The notes under the pieces: generated by a model
What the model saw: only the letters and a program-made list of their open reading frames with translations
Database searches by the model: none
What the model was told of the DNA's origin: nothing
Shown: positions 18,128 through 26,166 of the stretch, piece by piece
How the letters are laid out: each line of letters begins with the position of its first letter
Numbering within the stretch: position 1 is the stretch's first letter
Assembly (NCBI RefSeq): GCF_902728265.1
Contig: NZ_CACVBR010000002.1
Location: 186,001 to 250,000 of the forward strand
Reading direction: 5' to 3'
DNA from: Chryseobacterium potabilaquae
GTDB lineage: Bacteria > Bacteroidota > Bacteroidia > Flavobacteriales > Weeksellaceae
DNA: 64,000 bases
Position numbers and translations under genes: made by a program

Positions 18128-19084
18128 TTAATCTCTCCTATGTCTATAACTATTTAAGGTAGCTGTTGTTTTTTCATAGCAGTTATCATAAGATTGAGTA
18201 TATCTACCCCCCCTAACCTTGTGTAGTAGATAAGATTTACTTGAGGTAGTAAAGGCCGAGGCTATCTTATAAGGCATTCTCTCATTATAATTCATACCAC
18301 TTTTATTAAGACACTTATCCTCCCACTCTTTCACAGACATAGGTGTATCTTGAAAAGCAGGATCTATTACCATTTTATAACCATTTGTAAGCTTTACCGC
18401 TATAGTTACATGCCACCCCCATCTAATTGTTTTATTACCACTTTTTGCTCTTAGATTACCAAATAACCAAATTTTCTCACATTTGTAACCATAGTTTTTT
18501 AATATCTGTCTCATTCTATGAGCTCTCGCATAACATCCATCTGTCCTATACTCAAAGTTGGGAATTCCCCATGAATAAGCAGTAAAACCGTTATTACGTT
18601 GAACCGGAGTTCGCTTATAGCTGCCTGCCTTCGACAGTAAACTCGCAAAGTTTTTTATTTGGCCCAAGTTACTAAAATCTTTAAGGCCCTTATAATCAGC
18701 CTCAGGACAATCATATGAACGACGAGGATAGGAAGAGTGTGCTACCTTCGCACTAGTAATCGAATTATTATTAATAGAAATTGAAAGCGAACTTTCATTT
18801 TCTATCGCTTTATCTATTATTTCTACATATTTTTTATTTTGTTCAGTATCTGATATTGTATAAACTGATGTCTCTTCATCAAACAATACATCATAAGCAT
18901 TATTTACTTTATTAATACATATAGGAATCATTTTTTTGTTATGCTCCTGACTAACTTTGCTACTTAATACTGATTCCATATTAGGATTTGCATCAAAAGA
19001 TTCATTCATATCCCTATCCTGGTTACAAGAAGTCACTGTTGCCATTACCAAACACATGGCTGCTAAAAAAATTGTTTTTTTCAT
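18128..19084 (-). CDS. Protein-glutaminase-family deamidase lipoprotein 1 (with pro-region)
   Basis: 318 residues. Lipoprotein leader MKKTIFLAAMCLVMATVTSC (Cys20) then NQDRD. Residues ~50-115 (IPICINKVNNAYDVLFDEE..) look like the propeptide of Chryseobacterium protein-glutaminase. The catalytic domain has GCYARAHRMRQIL (C184), WGWHVTIAV (H225) and VIDPAF (D241). The C-H spacing of 41 equals that of the characterised enzyme (Cys156-His197-Asp217 in the proenzyme). The family hydrolyses protein-bound glutamine side chains to glutamate plus ammonia. Unlike the secreted enzyme this is predicted to be a lipoprotein. It is ~95% identical to the product of 27901..28857. Substrate unknown. Confidence 0.85.
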   Translation of the reverse strand: MKKTIFLAAMCLVMATVTSCNQDRDMNESFDANPNMESVLSSKVSQEHNKKMIPICINKVNNAYDVLFDEETSVYTISDTEQNKKYVEIIDKAIENESSLSISINNNSITSAKVAHSSYPRRSYDCPEADYKGLKDFSNLGQIKNFASLLSKAGSYKRTPVQRNNGFTAYSWGIPNFEYRTDGCYARAHRMRQILKNYGYKCEKIWLFGNLRAKSGNKTIRWGWHVTIAVKLTNGYKMVIDPAFQDTPMSVKEWEDKCLNKSGMNYNERMPYKIASAFTTSSKSYLLHKVRGGRYTQSYDNCYEKTTATLNSYRHRRD

Positions 19085-19164
19085 TGTTTTAAAAAATTTT
19101 AAGTTATTTTATATTCTTACTATTTGGCTCAATTAGCCTCAGAAATCCGAAAATACTTTCCTTT

Positions 19165-19232
19165 CCCCGATTACAGGAAGTTATTTTATTCATTAGAAAG
19201 CATGTGAGCGCTAAAAAAGTCGTTTTTTAATT
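19165..19232 (-). pseudogene. Start-less lipoprotein-leader remnant (empty cassette 1)
   Basis: On the minus strand, AAACAATTAAAAAACGACTT.. through ACTTCCTGTAATCGGGG matches the leader-coding sequence of the neighbouring deamidases (..AATGAAAAAAACAATTT.. to ..ACTTCCTGTAATCAGGA), but the start ATG is ATT and the frame is broken. No enzyme core follows. The leader runs straight into the common GGAAAGTATTTTC intergenic sequence. Confidence 0.7.
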
Positions 19233-19296
19233 GTTTTATAATTTGTATTCCTCATAAGGTTCAAGGAGACAGATTCTTACTTTCTTAATCCATCCA

Positions 19297-20262
19297 TTAA
19301 TCCTTCTTACTATTATATTCCCTTAACAACTTCGTTGTTTCTGTATAACAATTATCATATTGTCGAGTAACATTAACACCATTCCCTCTTTTTGATACGT
19401 TTGCAAGTGTATAACAATTACTTTCTGTAGTAAAAGCTGAAGATATTTTATAAGGCGGTTTAAATCCTCTCGGTAGCCCAGTAGTATTTAAACATTTAGC
19501 TTCCCAATCCCCCACAGTCATCGATTTTTTTTGAAAAGCAGGATCTATTACTCTCTTCTGGCCATTTGGAAGCGTTAATGCTATAGCAACATGCCATCCC
19601 CAATTGATCGCTCTCCCATTCTCAGTGATAGCTCTTAATCTCCCAAACAACCAAATTTTCTCACATTTATATCCCTTATACATTAATAACTGTCTCATTC
19701 TATGCGCTCTTGCATGGCATCCGTTTATTCTATATTTAAAGTTGGGTAGTCCATTTGACACGAACTGGTTATTATTGATTGACTTCACTGCAATACTCAC
19801 ATATTCCGATCTTTTCGAAAGCATGTTCGCCAGCTGATCTACAGTAGCAAGACTAGATACACCCGACAGATTGTTATAGCCAACTTCATTACAAATAGGT
19901 TGAGCAACATATACAGCGTGTGAGTCTTGTACATTAGTAATTGAATAATTATTACTCGTAATTAAAAGCGCTTTCTCTCCAATTGCTCCTTTTATTTTAT
20001 TGAGATATGCTGCATTTTGTGGAGTATCTAAAAGGGTGTAAAGAGAGTTATCATCATCAAACAAAATATGATACTCATTATCCACTTTATTAATATTGAT
20101 AGGAATTAGACTCCTACTTTCTTCCGTATCAGCTCTATTACTCAACGCAGATCCTATATTAGAATCCATATGAGCTGGTTCATTCAGGTCTCTATCCTGA
20201 TTACAGGAAGTTGTTGTTGTGATCACTAAGCACGTTAGTGCTAAAAAAATTGTTTTTTTCAT
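19297..20262 (-). CDS. Protein-glutaminase-family deamidase lipoprotein 2 (with pro-region)
   Basis: 321 residues, same plan as deamidase 1: leader ending TTTTSC (Cys20) NQDRD; pro-like region with IPININKVDNEYHILFDDD; catalytic domain with GCHARAHRMRQLL (C182), WGWHVAIAL (H224) and VIDPAF (D240). Overall roughly 50-60% identical to deamidase 1 by eye, highest around the Cys and His motifs. The Tyr usually next to the catalytic Cys (GCYARAH) is His here. It is followed by an orphan leader fragment rather than a peptidase-type tail. The extended N-terminal region shared by deamidases 1, 2 and 5 separates them from the short deamidases 3, 4, 6 and 7. Confidence 0.82.
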   Translation of the reverse strand: MKKTIFLALTCLVITTTTSCNQDRDLNEPAHMDSNIGSALSNRADTEESRSLIPININKVDNEYHILFDDDNSLYTLLDTPQNAAYLNKIKGAIGEKALLITSNNYSITNVQDSHAVYVAQPICNEVGYNNLSGVSSLATVDQLANMLSKRSEYVSIAVKSINNNQFVSNGLPNFKYRINGCHARAHRMRQLLMYKGYKCEKIWLFGRLRAITENGRAINWGWHVAIALTLPNGQKRVIDPAFQKKSMTVGDWEAKCLNTTGLPRGFKPPYKISSAFTTESNCYTLANVSKRGNGVNVTRQYDNCYTETTKLLREYNSKKD

Positions 20263-20342
20263 TGTTTTAAAAATTTTAAGTTATTTTATATTCTTACTAT
20301 TAGCCCCCAACTACTTCCAGAAATTCGAAAATACTTTCCTGC

Positions 20343-20408
20343 CCCCGATTACAGGAAGTTATTTTGTTCATTACAAAGCATGTGAGTACTAAAAAAGCCT
20401 TTTTAATT
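20343..20408 (-). pseudogene. Start-less lipoprotein-leader remnant (empty cassette 2)
   Basis: Minus-strand sequence from AATTAAAAAGGCTTTTTTAG to ACTTCCTGTAATCGGGGGC matches the shared leader, with ATG changed to ATT and frame disruption. As at 19165-19232, the leader is fused directly to intergenic sequence with no core. It sits between deamidase 3 and deamidase 2. Confidence 0.7.
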
Positions 20409-20471
20409 GTTTTATAATTTGTATTCCTACATAAGACTCTATTAGTTTCAGAAATTTGAAAATACTTTCCC

Positions 20472-20501
20472 TCTCCTGCGATGGATTATGATCACAGGAG
20501 A
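20472..20501 (-). repeat. Intercistronic hairpin repeat, copy 1
   Basis: TCTCCTG/CAGGAGA stem with an inner GAT/ATC pair. The 30-base unit occurs four times almost unchanged (also 21454, 22427, 23455), each upstream of the next gene's leader region. Not followed by a T tract on the minus strand. Confidence 0.8.
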
Positions 20502-20529
20502 ATCTAAGATTCAATACATATAATGATTA

Positions 20530-20645
20530 AAGTTTAGAATGGGGGAAGTATTTTACGTGTACTTCTACCCTATAACATTCATTAAAAGAAGCTGGTACAA
20601 GGGAGTAGATTCTCTTTTGGAGTAACTCATTGGTAGAATTTCCAA
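20530..20645 (-). pseudogene. Fossil 3' end of a papain-type peptidase gene, after deamidase 3
   Basis: On the minus strand it can still be read as NELLQKRIYSLVPASFNECY followed by RVEV, parallel to the C-terminus DLFTQKRSSLGQGSPVNECY-TAEV of the intact peptidases. Base-level similarity continues through the 3' flank into the shared hairpin. Confidence 0.7.
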
Positions 20646-20722
20646 AAAAAACGTCATCAAATCTCCTCCTTAAAAGTTCATTACTTGGAATACTATTGTA
20701 TTATACATACAGAATAAGAATT

Positions 20723-21382
20723 CTAACGGGCTGTAAATCCTCCCATACAATGGGTTACATTAACAGGGATACCATTCCTAACACTATTTACAATAGTATT
20801 TATCACACAATCAGTTGCCGTATAATTATTATCCGTAGTATACTGACCTGTTCTTCCAATTTTATGAATATCTCCTGAAGGAGCATATCGAGAAGCATCC
20901 GTAGTCTCCATAACCACTACTTGATTATTATATGCTTTGCAAGCTTGCACCCACTCTTCCTGAGTAATGGGCTTCTCGTATAGTGAAGGATCTAGAACAT
21001 AATTATCTATCTTTAGAGCAACATGATATGACCAACCATTTTTTAATTGCCTACCTCCTCTTTCCTTATAAACCCAAACTTTTGCCATATTCCTTACTCC
21101 CTTTTTTTCCAATAACTGCTTCATTTTATGGGCTCGTGCGAAGCAACCCTCAGCAGTATATCCAAAAGGAATATTGCTACTTGTTACCGTACGATAGTTA
21201 TCCCATGCCACGTGATTGTTTGAAGGATGATAAGCACTATAAGCACTACGGGAAGTCAGATTGGAAGAAATAGTTGTATTTACATTTGAACTTGCGCTTA
21301 TGGCATCATCTCTATCCTGATTACAAGAGGTGAATGTGGTCATTAAAAGCCCCATGATGGCTAAAAAAACTGTCTTTTTCAT
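20723..21382 (-). CDS. Protein-glutaminase-family deamidase lipoprotein 3 (short form)
   Basis: 219 residues. Leader MKKTVFLAIMGLLMTTFTSC (Cys20) NQDRD, then only ~45 residues of low-complexity Ser/Asn-rich linker before the catalytic domain. The domain shows EGCFARAHKMKQLL (C80), GWSYHVAL (H120) and VLDPSLY (D131), so the Cys-His-Asp triad is intact but the pro-region of deamidases 1/2/5 is missing. Late Cys residues (TDCVINTI, HCMGGF) match the end of the characterised enzyme, where similar Cys residues occur. It is ~85% identical to deamidase 4, 973 bases away, a tandem duplicate. A fossil peptidase tail and the hairpin repeat follow. Confidence 0.83.
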   Translation of the reverse strand: MKKTVFLAIMGLLMTTFTSCNQDRDDAISASSNVNTTISSNLTSRSAYSAYHPSNNHVAWDNYRTVTSSNIPFGYTAEGCFARAHKMKQLLEKKGVRNMAKVWVYKERGGRQLKNGWSYHVALKIDNYVLDPSLYEKPITQEEWVQACKAYNNQVVVMETTDASRYAPSGDIHKIGRTGQYTTDNNYTATDCVINTIVNSVRNGIPVNVTHCMGGFTAR

Positions 21383-21453
21383 TGTGTTAAATTTTAAATT
21401 GTTTTTATTATATATTTAGTTTTATTGTTGTATAAATTTGAAAATACTTTCCC

Positions 21454-21483
21454 TCTCCTGCGATGGATTATGATCACAGGAGA
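21454..21483 (-). repeat. Intercistronic hairpin repeat, copy 2
   Basis: Second copy of the TCTCCTG..CAGGAGA 30-base hairpin, upstream of deamidase 3. Confidence 0.8.
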
Positions 21484-21509
21484 ATCTACGATTCAATACA
21501 TTATAATGA

Positions 21510-21630
21510 TTAAAGTTTAGAATGGGGGAAGTATTTTTACATGTACTTTTACCCTATAACATTCATTAAAAGAAGCTGGTACAAGGGAGTAGATTCTCTT
21601 TTGGGATAACTCATTGGTAGCATTTCCAAA
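21510..21630 (-). pseudogene. Fossil 3' end of a papain-type peptidase gene, after deamidase 4
   Basis: Nearly identical to the fossil at 20530-20645; the TTTAATGAATGTTATAGGGT stretch corresponds to the NECY codons of the intact peptidases. Confidence 0.7.
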
Positions 21631-21704
21631 AAACGTCATCAAATCTACTCCTTAAAAGTTCATTACTTGGAATACTATTGTATTATACATACAGAATAAG
21701 AATT

Positions 21705-22355
21705 CTAACGGGCTGTAAACCCTCCCGGACAACCGCTTATATTAACAGGGATACGATTCGCTAAACTATATAGAATAGTATTTATCACACAATCAGTTGA
21801 CTTATAACTATGATCATAAGAATACCGACCTGTTTTTCCAAACTTATGAATATCATCTGCAGGAGCATAGCGAGAAGCATCCGTAGTCTCCGTATCCACT
21901 ACTTGATCCTTATATGCTTTGCAAGCTTGCACCCACTCTTCCTGAGTAATGGGCTGCTCATATAGTGAAGGATCTAGAACATAATTATCTATCTTTAGAG
22001 CAACATGATATGACCAACCATTTTTTAATTGACCTCCTCCTCGTTGCTTATAAACCCAAACTTTTGCCATATTCCTTACTCCCTTTTTTTCTAATAGCTG
22101 CTTCATTTTATGGGCTCGTGCGAAGCAACCCTCAGCAGTATATCCAAAAGGAATATTGCTACTTGTTACCGTACGATAGTTATCCCATGCCACGCTATTG
22201 TTTGAGGGATGATAAGCACTACGGGAAGTCAGATTGGAGGAAATAGTTGTACTTACATTTGAACTTGCGCTTATGGCATCATCTCTATCCTGGTTACAAG
22301 AGGTGAATGTGGCCATTAAAAGCCCCGTGATGGCTAAAAAAATTGTCTTTTTCAT
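21705..22355 (-). CDS. Protein-glutaminase-family deamidase lipoprotein 4 (short form)
   Basis: 216 residues, tandem paralogue of deamidase 3. Leader ending ATFTSC (Cys20) NQDRDD; catalytic motifs EGCFARAHKMKQLL (C77), GWSYHVAL (H117) and VLDPSLY (D128). Differences from deamidase 3 concentrate in the C-terminal third (KFGKTGRYSYDHSYKSTDC). It lacks the N-terminal pro-region. It is directly downstream of peptidase 1, separated by the hairpin repeat, and is followed by a fossil peptidase tail. The pair looks like a recent tandem duplication that has begun to diverge at the substrate-facing C-terminal half; the substrate-facing part is inference. Confidence 0.83.
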   Translation of the reverse strand: MKKTIFLAITGLLMATFTSCNQDRDDAISASSNVSTTISSNLTSRSAYHPSNNSVAWDNYRTVTSSNIPFGYTAEGCFARAHKMKQLLEKKGVRNMAKVWVYKQRGGGQLKNGWSYHVALKIDNYVLDPSLYEQPITQEEWVQACKAYKDQVVDTETTDASRYAPADDIHKFGKTGRYSYDHSYKSTDCVINTILYSLANRIPVNISGCPGGFTAR

Positions 22356-22426
22356 TGCGTTAAATTTTAAATTGTTTTTATTATATATTTAGTTTTATTG
22401 TTGTATAAATTTGAAAATACTTTCCC

Positions 22427-22456
22427 TCTCCTGCGATGGATTATGATCACAGGAGA
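22427..22456 (-). repeat. Intercistronic hairpin repeat, copy 3
   Basis: Third copy of the 30-base hairpin, between peptidase 1 and deamidase 4. Confidence 0.8.
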
Positions 22457-22489
22457 ATCTAAGATTCAATATATCACAAGGATAAGAGT

Positions 22490-23383
22490 CTAAAAGGTAG
22501 GAAGTGTCCCGTCCTTTACTTCTGCCGTATAGCACTCATTAACAGGGGAACCTTGTCCTAGAGAGCTTCTTCTTTGGGTAAATAAATCATAGCTTATCCA
22601 GAAAAAGCCATTATCAGCAAAATTATTACCAAAGGAGTTCATCACTTTAAACGCTCTTCTATTATCATCATATCCTACTACACAAACTGCATGCATAGGG
22701 GTAGCGAAAGCATTAAAGGACTCACAAGATGTTACAGCCCAACCTGTTGAAGCACTGATAAGACCAAAGGAAGAATTCATTGGCACACTTATAATAAGTG
22801 GAAAGTTATTTGCCAAAAGTGTTTTAACCTGTTGAAGATTCGTATTATCTACTGTTGCCCACTTTGTCAATTTATGAGAGCTTGCTAGATTTCTTTGAAA
22901 TTGAGAAGGAGCAAAAGAACATTGTCCTTGAACATAAGGCATTTCCTCAATACTACAAGCCCCTGAGCTTACTAATGTATTTAATCCATTGATGATTCCC
23001 GGAGTAGTAGTACAAGATCCATTATTTATTTGGTTGTATACATATCTAGGGCTTCTAGGTGACGCATTAGAATTGATGAAGTTACGTTCAAGAATCGTTG
23101 CAGCAGCATATGTGGTAGACCAAGCTACGCAAGATTGATCTGTCCCTTGATTACCAGCTGATGGGAGATAAGGAATAGTATAATTTGCGCGAGTAGGAGA
23201 ACCATATTGTCTTAATAAAGCATTGCCATCTACACTATTACTAGCACCTCTAGAAGTGCTTTCATTATATTGTTTACCTGGATTCATTGACAAAGAACCT
23301 TGGCTTTCATCCCTATCTTGATTACAAGAAGTTACCGTTGCCATTACAAGACCTGTGATTGCTAAAAAAATTGTTTTTTTCAT
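22490..23383 (-). CDS. Papain-family (C1) cysteine peptidase lipoprotein 1
   Basis: 297 residues. Leader MKKTIFLAITGLVMATVTSC (Cys20) NQDRDE, a ~45-residue linker, then a C1-type domain: GNQGTDQSCVAWS gives oxyanion Gln79 and nucleophile Cys85, MHAVCVVGYDD gives His231 and VMNSFG gives Asn249. Spacing and order are those of papain-like peptidases; no long inhibitory propeptide is visible. The protein is almost identical to peptidase 2 (a few substitutions only) and lies 1026 bases downstream of it. It could process the CDCLs or the pro-region deamidases of the array. That partnership is inferred from proximity and shared leader only. Confidence 0.88.
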   Translation of the reverse strand: MKKTIFLAITGLVMATVTSCNQDRDESQGSLSMNPGKQYNESTSRGASNSVDGNALLRQYGSPTRANYTIPYLPSAGNQGTDQSCVAWSTTYAAATILERNFINSNASPRSPRYVYNQINNGSCTTTPGIINGLNTLVSSGACSIEEMPYVQGQCSFAPSQFQRNLASSHKLTKWATVDNTNLQQVKTLLANNFPLIISVPMNSSFGLISASTGWAVTSCESFNAFATPMHAVCVVGYDDNRRAFKVMNSFGNNFADNGFFWISYDLFTQRRSSLGQGSPVNECYTAEVKDGTLPTF

Positions 23384-23454
23384 TGTGTTAAATTTTAAAT
23401 TGTTTTTATTATATATTTAGTTTTATTGTTGTATAAATTTGAAAATACTTTCCC

Positions 23455-23484
23455 TCTCCTGCGATGGATTATGATCACAGGAGA
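23455..23484 (-). repeat. Intercistronic hairpin repeat, copy 4
   Basis: Fourth copy of the 30-base hairpin, between peptidases 2 and 1. A diverged fifth copy is recognisable near 24505-24533 (CTCCTGCGATCACCTGTGAT). Confidence 0.8.
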
Positions 23485-23515
23485 ATCTAAGATTCAATAT
23501 CATAAGGATGAAAGT

Positions 23516-24409
23516 CTAAAAGGTAGGAAGCGTTCCGGCTTTTACTTCTGCCGTATAACATTCATTAACAGGCGAACCTTGTCCTAGAGAGCTTCTTTTT
23601 TGGGTAAATAAATCATAGCTTATCCAGAAAAAGCCATTATCAGCAAAATTATTACCAAAGGAGTTCATCACTTTAAACGCTCTTCTATTATCATCATATC
23701 CTACTACACAAACTGCATGCATAGGGGTAGCGAAAGCATTAAAGGACTCACAAGATGTTACAGCCCAACCTGTTGAAGCACTGATAAGACCAAAGGATGA
23801 ATTCATTGGCACACTTATAATAAGTGGAAAGTTATTTGCCAAAAGTGTTTTAACCTGTTGAAGATTCGTATTATCTACTGTTGCCCACTTTGTCAATTTA
23901 TGAGAGCTTGCTAGATTTCTTTGAAATTGAGAAGGAGCAAAAGAACATTGTCCTTGAACATAAGGCATTTCCTCAATACTACAAGCCCCTGAGCTTACTA
24001 ATGTATTTAATCCATTGATGATTCCCGGAGTAGTAGTACAAGATCCATTATTTATTTGGTTGTATACATATCTAGGGCTTCTAGGTGACGCATTAGAATT
24101 GATGAAGTTACGTTCAAGAATCGTTGCAGCAGCATATGTGGTAGACCAAGCTACGCAAGATTGATCTGTCCCTTGATTACCAGCTGATGGGAGATAAGGA
24201 ATAGTATAATTTGCGCGAGTAGGAGAACCATATTGTCTTAATAAAGCATTGCCATCTACACTATTACTAGCGCCTCTAGAAGTGCTTTCATTATATTGTT
24301 TACCTGGATTCATGGGCAAAGAACCTTGGCTTTCATCCCTATCCTGATTACAAGAAGTTAATGTTACCATTACAAGACCTGTGATTGCTAAAAAAATTGT
24401 TTTTTTCAT
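23516..24409 (-). CDS. Papain-family (C1) cysteine peptidase lipoprotein 2
   Basis: 297 residues, near-identical tandem copy of peptidase 1. Differences are limited to the leader (MVTLTSC against MATVTSC), one linker position, R/K in the TQKRSS segment and KAG/KDG before the final TLPTF. Catalytic residues are Gln79, Cys85, His231 and Asn249. The intergenic DNA between the copies is also nearly identical to that downstream of copy 1, so the whole 1026-base unit was duplicated recently or is kept uniform by gene conversion. A decayed third copy lies just upstream (24560..24876). Confidence 0.88.
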   Translation of the reverse strand: MKKTIFLAITGLVMVTLTSCNQDRDESQGSLPMNPGKQYNESTSRGASNSVDGNALLRQYGSPTRANYTIPYLPSAGNQGTDQSCVAWSTTYAAATILERNFINSNASPRSPRYVYNQINNGSCTTTPGIINGLNTLVSSGACSIEEMPYVQGQCSFAPSQFQRNLASSHKLTKWATVDNTNLQQVKTLLANNFPLIISVPMNSSFGLISASTGWAVTSCESFNAFATPMHAVCVVGYDDNRRAFKVMNSFGNNFADNGFFWISYDLFTQKRSSLGQGSPVNECYTAEVKAGTLPTF

Positions 24410-24559
24410 TGTGTTAAATTTTAAATTGTTTTTTATTAATTATATGTTTACTATTATTTCTAATTAGACTAAATTAATTTTATAAATTAGAAAATACTTT
24501 CCCCCTCCTGCGATCACCTGTGATCACAAGAACATTTAAGATTCGATAAGTTGTAAGGA

Positions 24560-24876
24560 TTGGAGATGAATATGTTGGAAGTGTTCCGGATATTACTTCT
24601 ACTCTATAGCATTCCTTAACCAGGATATCCTCTCATAGGAATCTCTTGGAATAAGTGTATTATAGTCTATCCCCAAAGCCATTATTATGACATGACGTAG
24701 GAGCTCCCTACTTCATAATAATGCGTATTAATAATGTACAATATGGTTATTTATACTCCAGAAATGAGTCGATGATAATGCTTACCTTCATGGATTGTTA
24801 ATGAATCGAAGCTTACACTATTTTCTTGATTGTTACAAGAATTGAAAAATACTGCTAAAAATAATTTTTTCCCCAT
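24560..24876 (-). pseudogene. Degraded papain-family peptidase gene
   Basis: Remains of a gene in the same array position as peptidases 1 and 2. The leader survives as a 41-codon ORF (24751-24876) starting MGKKLFLAVFFNSCNNQE, with an internal deletion relative to MKKTIFLAITG..TSCNQDRDE. Further left, after a large deletion and frameshifts, AATGGCTTTGGGGAT.. and KECYRVEVISGTLPT match the NGFFW and NECYTAEVKAGTLPT segments of the intact enzymes. The catalytic Cys and His regions are gone, so no activity is expected. Confidence 0.75.
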
Positions 24877-25538
24877 TGTTATTTTTTTTAATATTATGAT
24901 AATTGTTAAACCTTTTTTTAAGTTCTTAATAATATAAGATAACTCTATACTTAATTTATTATATTGAACTACTCATTCCTTAGGATTTGTAATTCAATTA
25001 AAAATTTATTGTATTTAATATCTAATAAATTCCAGAACTAAAATAAAATGATAATGAAATATAGGAATACTATATCTTGTAATTATATATTTCTAATGAA
25101 CTAAAAATCATTTAGAAAATAATATATAAGAAGAGCATGATATCTTTGATAAAAAATTACTATTGCTCTTATTCTTTTTCTCTATCATTTGTATTGCAAA
25201 GTAACAACAATAATCCAACCCACCCAACATAAAATTGAATTAAAACCATAAAAATGACAAATGTCATAAACTATTCTCAAAGATTTTAAGATAAAAATGA
25301 ATTAAATTCACTTTTACGTGGAAAAAAATGTAATACACACATTACAAAAACAGAAAACATTAAATGACAGGAATACAAGTACAATATTTACAAGAAATGA
25401 AAATACTCTATTACAAAGTTAAAAAGTAAAAACAAGAGATAACTACGAAAGATTTTATACTTTCAAAGGATAGAAATTGAGAAGAAATATACGCAAAAGC
25501 GCTTGATATCTACAAAGATATCATATCAAAAATGTATT

Positions 25539-25558
25539 GTTGTAATTCTAATTACAAC
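25539..25558. promoter_or_regulatory. Inverted repeat in the block A upstream region
   Basis: GTTGTAATT/AATTACAAC, 9-bp perfect arms around CT. About 660 bases from the first leader remnant of block A, so an operator for a distant promoter is possible. The block B counterpart is degenerate. Confidence 0.35.
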
Positions 25559-26044
25559 GTCCTCACTTATCAACAAATTTTATACCAAACTCAACATTTC
25601 GAAACTGTTGAATTTTATAAAAATAACTTAACTACAAAAAAACAACACTTTGAGAAATAAGAAATTTGAAGCGATGTTCTACCATCAGAAAAAATTCGAA
25701 ATTTGATCTCATTCTTTATTATTTTCCAGAAAAAAGTATAAATATAAAAATTGAAGGACTCCTTTAGAGTGAAAATTAAGAATATTGAATGTATATTTTT
25801 GAATGCTTATACATAAGAATTAAAACCTACGTTACTATTAAAGTTAAGTAAATATTAAACTTAAAACAAAACATACTGCTATAAAACGAAACCAATGCAT
25901 CGAAAATACAGTTTAATTCCCCATACAACCCTGAAAGTAATATTGAAATCCGCTTTTATAGCTTTAATTGAAAAAGGCTCGGATTTTTTATAATCCCAGC
26001 CTAATTAATAGATAAAATGAAAACATCGAAATGATAGACAAAAG

Positions 26045-26066
26045 TCCAAAGAAAAATTCCTTTGGA
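26045..26066 (-). terminator. Second hairpin after CDCL gene 2
   Basis: TCCAAAG/CTTTGGA, 7-bp stem with 8-base loop, followed on the minus strand by CTTTTGTC. It may back up the hairpin at 26084-26109. Confidence 0.5.
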
Positions 26067-26083
26067 TTTTAATAGAAATAAAA

Positions 26084-26109
26084 TCCCCTCTCAGATAACT
26101 GCTAGGGGA
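26084..26109 (-). terminator. Hairpin after CDCL gene 2
   Basis: TCCCCT/AGGGGA stem, counterpart of the hairpin at 16234-16263 after CDCL 1, about 60 bases past the stop codon. Confidence 0.5.
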
Positions 26110-26166
26110 ATTTTGGATTTTGTTTTATTAAAACTTCATATCAACAAATATGGAAAATAGTGCCTT

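Larger units (their letters stand above)
17968..19095 (-). repeat. Duplicated segment, copy 1 (CDCL start through deamidase gene)
   Basis: About 1.13 kb nearly identical to 27741..28868, at constant offset 9773. It covers the first codons of the CDCL gene, the whole intergenic region with its hairpin and the entire 318-residue deamidase gene. Similarity drops sharply inside the CDCL leader on one side and just upstream of the deamidase ATG on the other. Confidence 0.9.
24877..26166. other. 1.29-kb gene-free region upstream of block A, downstream of CDCL 2
   Basis: No ORF of substance. The part 24900-25640 is homologous (roughly 60% in the best stretches) to 32600-33330 upstream of peptidase 3. 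Matching landmarks include TTTCTCTATCATTTGT..TGCAAAG near 25170/32820, ATGACA.ATGTCAT near 25255 and CAAATTTTATACCAAACTCAA near 25575/33304. A strong inverted repeat (9-bp arms, 25539-25558) lies near the far end. Probably a shared control region for the two blocks. The part 25700-26080 shows nothing recognisable. Confidence 0.6.

Noticed and set aside
20983..22246. Two similar plus-strand ORFs (96 and 93 codons at 20983 and 21965)
   Set aside because: Similar only because they are antisense to the duplicated deamidase genes 3 and 4; they show no independent coding features.
20472..23484. CRISPR array suggested by repeated 30-base hairpins
   Set aside because: Copies are ~1 kb apart with genes between, spacing follows gene duplication, and there are no cas genes.
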